Position numbers and translations under genes: made by a program. Source: Aaosphaeria pasadenensis (taxonomy: Eukaryota > Ascomycota > Dothideomycetes > Pleosporales). From it: 64,000 nucleotides of DNA. The stretch covers positions 1,364,001 through 1,428,000 of the forward strand of contig JAKLMB010000007.1 of the NCBI GenBank assembly GCA_022813625.1, in the 5' to 3' direction. Every line of letters begins with the position of its first letter. The first letter of the stretch is position 1. Below are positions 58,984-64,000 of the stretch, in pieces. The notes under the pieces were generated by a model. It did not search any database and was not told the DNA's origin. It worked only from the letters and a program-made list of their open reading frames with translations.

Positions 58984-59847
58984 TATCAAAGACCTTTTTC
59001 CTTCCCTACGCTCTGTTCCCTTAATGCATTTCTTTTCAGTCAGGCTGGTTCACGAAATGCAAGTGATCAGTTCAAGCCACCAATGAGGGATTTGACAGCA
59101 AGATTGTTTCATTGCTTGGTGTATCTTCTGCTGGCGTTCTTTTGTGTTGGCTTTCGCGTGTGGGAAAGTTGCAAGAGGAGAGTCGGGAAACGAGTGAGAT
59201 ATGGCTTGGCGGACGTTGAAAGTAGCTCCATGCATTCTGCACTAGCGATCCACTCGTGCCACTGTTCGTGCGAATAGCAGCCTAGGTAGGCAATTGATTA
59301 CCTCAGCCGTGCTTACCTAGGTAGTTACCTGGCTGGCAGGCCTGTAATTCATCATTCTCTAGTTCTGGTTTTGGTAACTGAGCCAACCCAGTTCGAAAGC
59401 ATGTAATTACAGTCCTTGAGACTTTCTTTTCCTGGGTCGACCTGGAAGACAGGAGTCATTTTACTGTCACACGCTCGAGGCAATCTCTCATTTCGCTTTT
59501 GATCTTCTCCTTGTTGCAGGCAAGACCAGAACATTTCCAGATTACCCATACTCCAAGCCAGTGTGATTATATGGACGAGAAGATGTAGTATCAAAAATGA
59601 TACATAGTTCACAAGATGAATCTGAGCGATGGGCTGAAAAATAAGTGATATTTAACGAGTAAAGAAGCTACACACTCTCTTCGGTGCCATCAGCTTAATT
59701 ACCAATGTTCAAATACAATGTGGAGTATACAGAATTGAGTTTCAATCCCATCAGGGGAATCTCATATGCACAAAAACACCTATTGCCTCTTTCCCAGAAC
59801 AGAATGTAGAACCGTAACACCTAACAATGCTTCACATGGACAAAAGC
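58984..59847. other. Intergenic between sys1 3' end and tfc4 start
   Basis: 864 bases containing the tfc4 promoter (to the right of its start) and the sys1 3' end. TACCTAGGTA is at 59314, with CCTAGGTAGG at 59281. A plus-strand frame starting within tfc4 (58894-59277) has no domain and is not annotated. Confidence 0.45.
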
Positions 59848-60509
59848 TTATACATGCCCTTCTCGTCGATCTATGCCAACCAACTCATACTCTCCAGCTC
59901 CATCACGACCACCACCTCTCCCGGCATCTTCTATATGGCCCACCTCAGTATCCTCTATCGATTGGTTTGTTGGTTGTCTAGCCTTGCCACCAAAATTAAT
60001 GGGTCGTAATTCACGCCACTGACATGCCCAAACACCAAGAGACGTCATGAGTGTAGCGCTGCACAGTTGTAGGCCCCACCAGAAAAGATTGGACGGAAAG
60101 GCGTGGGAGTACAATGAGGTCACCACGAGGTGAATGAAGTGAACAGTAACCGCAAAATCGAGAACGAGCTTCGAGCGCGCTATGAGTAGCAAGATAAAAA
60201 CAACACTGGTCTCTAAGTCAGCTAATGGGGAGCTTCGCTTTTCCCTATCGCAGGCGCTTACCAAGCCAGGCTGTTCAACAACCAAACCAGACCAAGAGTC
60301 CATCCAACAGTGGTATCGCCGCGGAGGCTACGCCAGCTGAACAGCAAATCGGCGCTGATTTCTTTTCCCGCTACTAAGGCTGTGAATATGATGAGAACTG
60401 CAGCGCAGGCATAGTAGGCAACTTGGAGGATTATTATCTGCGAAAGGATCCGGGTTGGCGACAGGTCTGAGAGTGCGCCAGGTCGAGGCGGGCGACGTCG
60501 ACGTGGCAT
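59848..60509 (-). CDS. sys1: Golgi membrane protein Sys1
   Basis: Two exons (60509-60262, 60205-59848; 56-nt intron) give 201 residues. Four hydrophobic helices are evident: ILSQIIILQVAYYACAAVLI, a central WTLGLVWLLNSLACVVFILLL formed by splicing, DFAVTVHFIHLVVTSLY, and LFWWGLQLCSATLMTSLGVW. The WRELRPINFGG motif after the last helix is typical. In yeast Sys1 receives the acetylated GTPase Arl3 at the trans-Golgi and so recruits Arl1 and golgins. The C-terminal 45 residues are polar with a GRGGGRDGAGEYEL tail. It is divergent from coa6. Confidence 0.9.
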
Positions 60510-60870
60510 CGGCCTTAAAGAGTCGATTTTGTGTCACTGAACATACACTCAAATAGCAAGTGATGAAAGATTATGGGGTAGGAGACGCCGTGTCTAGATG
60601 TTCTGGGGCTTTGTAGCGGGTATTCATGCAGGCATACCCCGAGGGCCGGCTATTTGTTTCCCCGCGGCGGTCCGTTCCCCGACAGCTACCAACAATCAGA
60701 ACATCACGCAACAAGAATCGCAGAGCATTAACACCATCGAATCAAGCACCAAGAGTGAGTTACTCTACAATTTCGATTAGTCGTTTGACTTTTGACTGAC
60801 TTCCGACTGACTTGCAGGAACTTTGCATGGATTAGCCCTGCACTAGGTCATTTCCAAACCGAATCATATC
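60510..60870 (+). promoter_or_regulatory. Bidirectional promoter region of sys1 and coa6, with upstream ORF
   Basis: 361 bases between divergent starts. An ATG at 60598 opens a 60-codon frame ending at 60780, upstream of coa6. If it lies in the coa6 transcript it would be an upstream ORF. It has no domain. Confidence 0.45.
60755..60817 (+). other. Candidate 5'-leader intron of coa6
   Basis: GTGAGT donor, TTGACTGAC branch-like site and CTTGCAG acceptor define a 63-nt intron in the leader, 53 bases before the start codon. It does not extend the protein, because the spliced leader contains in-frame stops. Confidence 0.4.
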
Positions 60871-61307
60871 ATGGGCTGGCTACCGTGGAGCTCGTCAGAC
60901 GAGAACGATGGCGTGAAGAAAACATCTGGTGGCGCTTTCGAGTCCCCTAGCCGGACAAACAGAGTCAAATGCTACGAAGCCCGCGACGCCTTTTTCGAAT
61001 GCTTGGATCGCAACAAAATTTTGGACAGCATCAACACAAAAAAGGGCCAATCTGCTGCAACGAGAGCCTGTGGACAAGAAGACGTTGTCTTTGAAAAGAA
61101 CTGCGCACACAGTTGGGTAAGATCCTACCATGACACCCCGTCAGAATGCTATTCCGTCGTCGTGAAGTAAAGCTTATGATTACCTAGGTGGAATACTTCA
61201 AGAAACAGCGCGTCGTAAACTACCAAAAAGAGCAAACCATCAAGAAGATAGAGGCCGAAGGGGGAGATATCGTCGCACCACAATTACCTACCCGCCAACA
61301 GAGTTGA
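60871..61307 (+). CDS. coa6: Cytochrome c oxidase assembly factor Coa6
   Basis: Two exons (60871-61116, 61188-61307; 71-nt intron) encode 121 residues. MGWLPWSSSDE is followed by a twin-cysteine CHCH fold: Cys34 and Cys44 form CX9C, and Cys67 and Cys78 form CX10C, the unequal pair that marks Coa6 within the COX6B superfamily. Splicing restores HSWVEYFKKQRVVNYQK. Coa6 works in the intermembrane space, helping copper delivery to Cox2 with Sco proteins, and would enter by the Mia40 pathway. The first 25 residues are a polar extension. Confidence 0.93.
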
Positions 61308-62252
61308 TTCTATCATGATGGTTTGTATATTTTGTACGATATTTGTAATGAGTACGGAGCTACGAAACTTAAACCAAGACTGTATCATGTAGGTACTTAT
61401 GATGTTCCTAGCCCAAGGTAACCTCCATTGATCCATTCCTCTGAGTCGAATACTGCTTCTGCCGGAAGTGCAAGGCGTCAGCATGTGGTCATGCATATTG
61501 GTGCGGAGGTCATATCTATAATCTTTGAACAACTGCATCTCGTACGCCAACATTTGGTCACAGTAGATATATACGCATTGCAGTAGGCATGATCTATCAA
61601 TGGGAGAGTTACATTGCTCCTCAGTAAAATAGAGGCCATTCCTTAGGCATTTGAAGGCTGTGTCGTATGTGATGCGGGATACATGGAACTTCAAACGTAC
61701 ACGAGATACAGAGTAGTGTCCCACACTATCGATAGAGGAAAAGGGTTGTAATGTAAGAATAAGTGAACTGTGTGAAGGCGGTACGGGGTGCCATCAGGGG
61801 TCTACCGTCCTCCTACTCCATGTATTAAAGATGGTACGGAGTACAATATATCTTGGAATATCTCTATACTTTAACTAGGAGGTGACTAATGAGTACGCGT
61901 AGTTAACTAACTATGGTTGAAACTGTTGATCCACGGGGCCAACCCGATGTGCCAACCCTCTCCTTTCGAAACACTTGGCGATGGAATGAAAAAAAAGGCA
62001 CTACATTAGTGCCATCTATGAATTCTTAACTAACCGAAATAAGCCATGCAGAGAGTCCCATCGGGACTTGTGATATTCTTCCCAGAAGATCCTCCTAATC
62101 GCTCATTGGTGAAAAAGGTACCCTTGTGCATGAATCTACCTTGCAGGCTTGCACCAACATTGTCCATCCGTTACCCTTGTAATGCTAGTATGATCGAAGG
62201 CTGGGAGAGCGCCACTGACATCATGTACATGATTGTGGTTTGTTTTCTGAGC
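61308..62252. other. Convergent intergenic region between coa6 and the PARG-like gene
   Basis: 945 bases without a supportable gene. A minus-strand frame of 146 codons (61284-61724) lacks a domain and overlaps the coa6 end. One TACGGAGTA copy at 61835, a near copy (TACGGAGCT) at 61352, and an A-run near 61989. Confidence 0.45.
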
Positions 62253-63196
62253 TCACCAGTACTGGGTAGGGAAGAGTGCAGAAGGATCGAACTCTTCGCG
62301 GAAAACATCCGCCTCAGACAGTCCTCCCTTTGAAGAATTCCCTGTCACGTTATGTTCAATTGCAAACACCACGTCTGTAAAGACTCCACGAAATTCCTCT
62401 TCCTCGAACAGAAGTTTCCTCCACATCTTTGCCACTTCTCCTACTGGGTTGCGGAAGATGGGGCCAACACCAAACGCACCAATGCAAAGACTGGTGTGTC
62501 CACAGTAGGAAGCAATGCGGAGAACAGACCGCATTTTCTCTTTCATGAGCTCTTTCTCTTGCACGAAAGAATAGCATGCACCCGCCTCATCGAGTTTTGG
62601 TCTTCGTATAGGCGCAACGGATATTACTGGGAGCCATCGCATTTCTTTCCAGTGTGCATAATTCTGATCCGGACCATCTCGGAAAACATCTACACATGAT
62701 TAGTTTCAACGTTACTGACGTTCACTGACATAAACGTACACACTTGCGGTGAATAAACACCTCCTCGCTGAGGAATTGGATAGAGATTGTGACCTGGTGA
62801 AAGGTGGACAGCCCACGGCATTGTGAGTGCCTGAACAAGATTGCTTCTTCGGGCGAAACATTCTTCGGGTGCCATCAACCCAGATTCCCAGTCACCGCCT
62901 GCACGTTTCTCATTTGCCATGTTCACGACAGGAATACGTTTCGTGAGTTGTTGGTTAGAGGCATCCGTTTCTGAGTATTGGTACCAGCCAAGAGCGTAGT
63001 CAACAGGATCGCCTTCCACGACAGCTACTCGTAGCCTCTGCTTTGACTTCTTATCTGGGGGTATCTTGATGGAGGCTGAGTCGGTGTAGAGGTAAGAGGT
63101 CACTGGATCTTTTATGTAGTGTTTCAGGATAAGAGGCATGTAATGTCGTTTCGCCTCTCCAGCTATATCTGACGGCTTCTGACGGGCCGGAGGCAT
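62253..63196 (-). CDS. Microbial-type poly(ADP-ribose) glycohydrolase-fold protein (TIGR02452 family)
   Basis: Two exons (63196-62740, 62689-62253; 50-nt intron) encode 297 residues, standard for the family. The macro-type core shows VVNMANEKRAGGDWESG (about 90-106) followed by LMAPEECFARRSNL (107-120); Glu111-Glu112 occupy the place of the catalytic Glu pair, but the preceding Gln of the classical QEE signature is Pro here. Splicing restores YSPQVYVFRDGPDQNY, and SYCGHTSLCIGAFGVGPIFRNPVGEVAKMW carries the C-terminal ribose-binding GAFGxGxFxNP motif. The family removes ADP-ribose polymers from proteins. The N-terminus (MPPARQKPSDIAGEAKRHY) has no targeting signal. Confidence 0.88.
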
Positions 63197-64000
63197 TCTA
63201 TTTGTGCAGTAACCAATGTGAGAAACAGATCAGAGACGATGAAGTCTGGCAGTATGAAGATTTTGACAAGGGGTTGACCTGGCCAGGCAGTTGAACAAGA
63301 GAATGAAAACTGAAGACTGATCGGTTCCAGATAAGGTGAAACGGGCGAGGAAATCGAAATTTCGATGAGTACATCTTTTCCAAGGGCGTGAGGTGAAGGG
63401 ATCTTAAAGAAATGGACTAGGAGCTATTCACTAGCATGCACCGTCCCGCCTATTAACACACGATTGGCAGCCGATGGCGTGTCTGAAGGACAGGTGGAAA
63501 TCAGCCATACTGCATATTCAAGGTCATAAACACGGGCGGCATCCCGCCGCCATCGCGCAGTTGTATCGAGGTGCAGCATGAACCAAGACCTGAGTAGTAC
63601 CTAGTACAAAGTAGGATAGGGACAGATCATTTGAGCTCCGGAACCGAGCGTTTCCTAGCAGATAGATCGATGCGTGCTGAGGAAGGCGTATCCACATGTT
63701 GCTGGGGTCGTGGCTCAGTGTATCTTGTGGAAGATTGGCTGGACGAGCTCGATGGCCACGCATGTCAGTCTTAGGGTACAATGAGCGGAAAGATGATTCA
63801 ACGAGGCGACACATGCGGGGCATTGTGTGAGAAGGACCATGAGTATGTACAGACGATGGAAAGATTTCTAGGCCTGCCGACCTACCTACATGCAGGCATG
63901 GAGATCCAGATCTGGGACCGCACGATGACGGCCTCCTAGTGAGATCCTGCACGAGTAGCGCGTCGATGCTCGGTAGAGGGCTCCGGATGCTGCAGGGATG
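63197..64000. promoter_or_regulatory. Promoter side of the PARG-like gene to the window end
   Basis: About 800 bases. The first part is the upstream region of the PARG-like gene. A 142-codon minus-strand frame (63524-63952) has no recognisable domain and is not called. Nothing else seen. Confidence 0.4.

Noticed and set aside
61284..61724. 146-codon minus-strand frame after coa6
   Set aside because: No domain, overlaps the coa6 last exon, and composition looks non-coding.
63524..63952. 142-codon minus-strand frame near the right edge
   Set aside because: No recognisable motif, rich in rare residue mixes, and no splice partner; most likely chance.
1..64000. Transposons, CRISPR arrays, telomeric repeats, prophage or bacterial-type operons
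   Set aside because: No transposase or reverse transcriptase motif, long terminal repeat, spaced direct-repeat array or TTAGGG run was seen; gene structure is eukaryotic throughout.

Overview
The window looks like a piece of a filamentous ascomycete (Pezizomycotina) chromosome. Protein genes are interrupted by many short introns (mostly 47-75 nt) with GT...AG ends and CTAAC/CTGAC-like branch points. Gene content is typical of moulds (AA9 polysaccharide monooxygenase, GH17 cell-wall glucanase, Skt5-type chitin synthase activator, Slm1-type BAR-PH protein). Long pyrimidine-rich leaders precede several genes. I cannot fix the class or species from the sequence alone. No rRNA, convincing tRNA, CRISPR array, transposon or telomeric repeat was seen. 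All gene models were assembled by hand from reading frames and splice signals; every spliced model below closes in frame.

Left third (about 1-15 kb): an accessory neighbourhood. It holds the 3' end of an unidentified gene, a short-chain dehydrogenase convergent with a cytochrome P450, an F-box-like orphan, a DHA1-type MFS transporter, a quinone-oxidoreductase-like dehydrogenase and a secreted AA9 LPMO. Then comes a 3.7 kb gene-poor stretch rich in short palindromic repeats. The SDR, P450, transporter and reductase could form a small metabolic set, but no backbone synthase (PKS, NRPS, terpene cyclase) is visible, so this is only a suggestion.

Middle (15-30 kb): Slm1-like BAR/PH protein, a GH17 glucanase, histone chaperone Asf1 and the Skt5/Chs4 chitin synthase activator with a 12-nt last exon encoding a CaaX box. 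Cell surface and chitin/glucan functions dominate, separated by large intergenic regions.

Right half (30-64 kb): a dense run of conserved housekeeping genes, many in divergent pairs sharing a promoter: Hop2 (meiotic recombination, with 10- and 13-nt microexons), Atg22 (vacuolar permease), Med14 (Mediator), a Mic26/27 MICOS subunit, Oct1 (mitochondrial intermediate peptidase), Gup1 (MBOAT acyltransferase), Arp4, proteasome beta-2 (Pup1), nucleoporin Nup159, TFIIIC subunit Tfc4, Sys1 (Golgi), Coa6 (cytochrome oxidase assembly) and a PARG-fold protein.

The most unusual signal is not a gene. The 9-mer TACGGAGTA/TACTCCGTA occurs at least 15 times, where about 0.5 would be expected by chance; none of the copies I located is in coding sequence, and 11 of the 15 sit in just two divergent intergenic regions (asf1/skt5 and atg22/med14). 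A second palindrome, TACCTAGGTA, is similarly enriched. I found no clear evidence of a wholly new multi-gene system.
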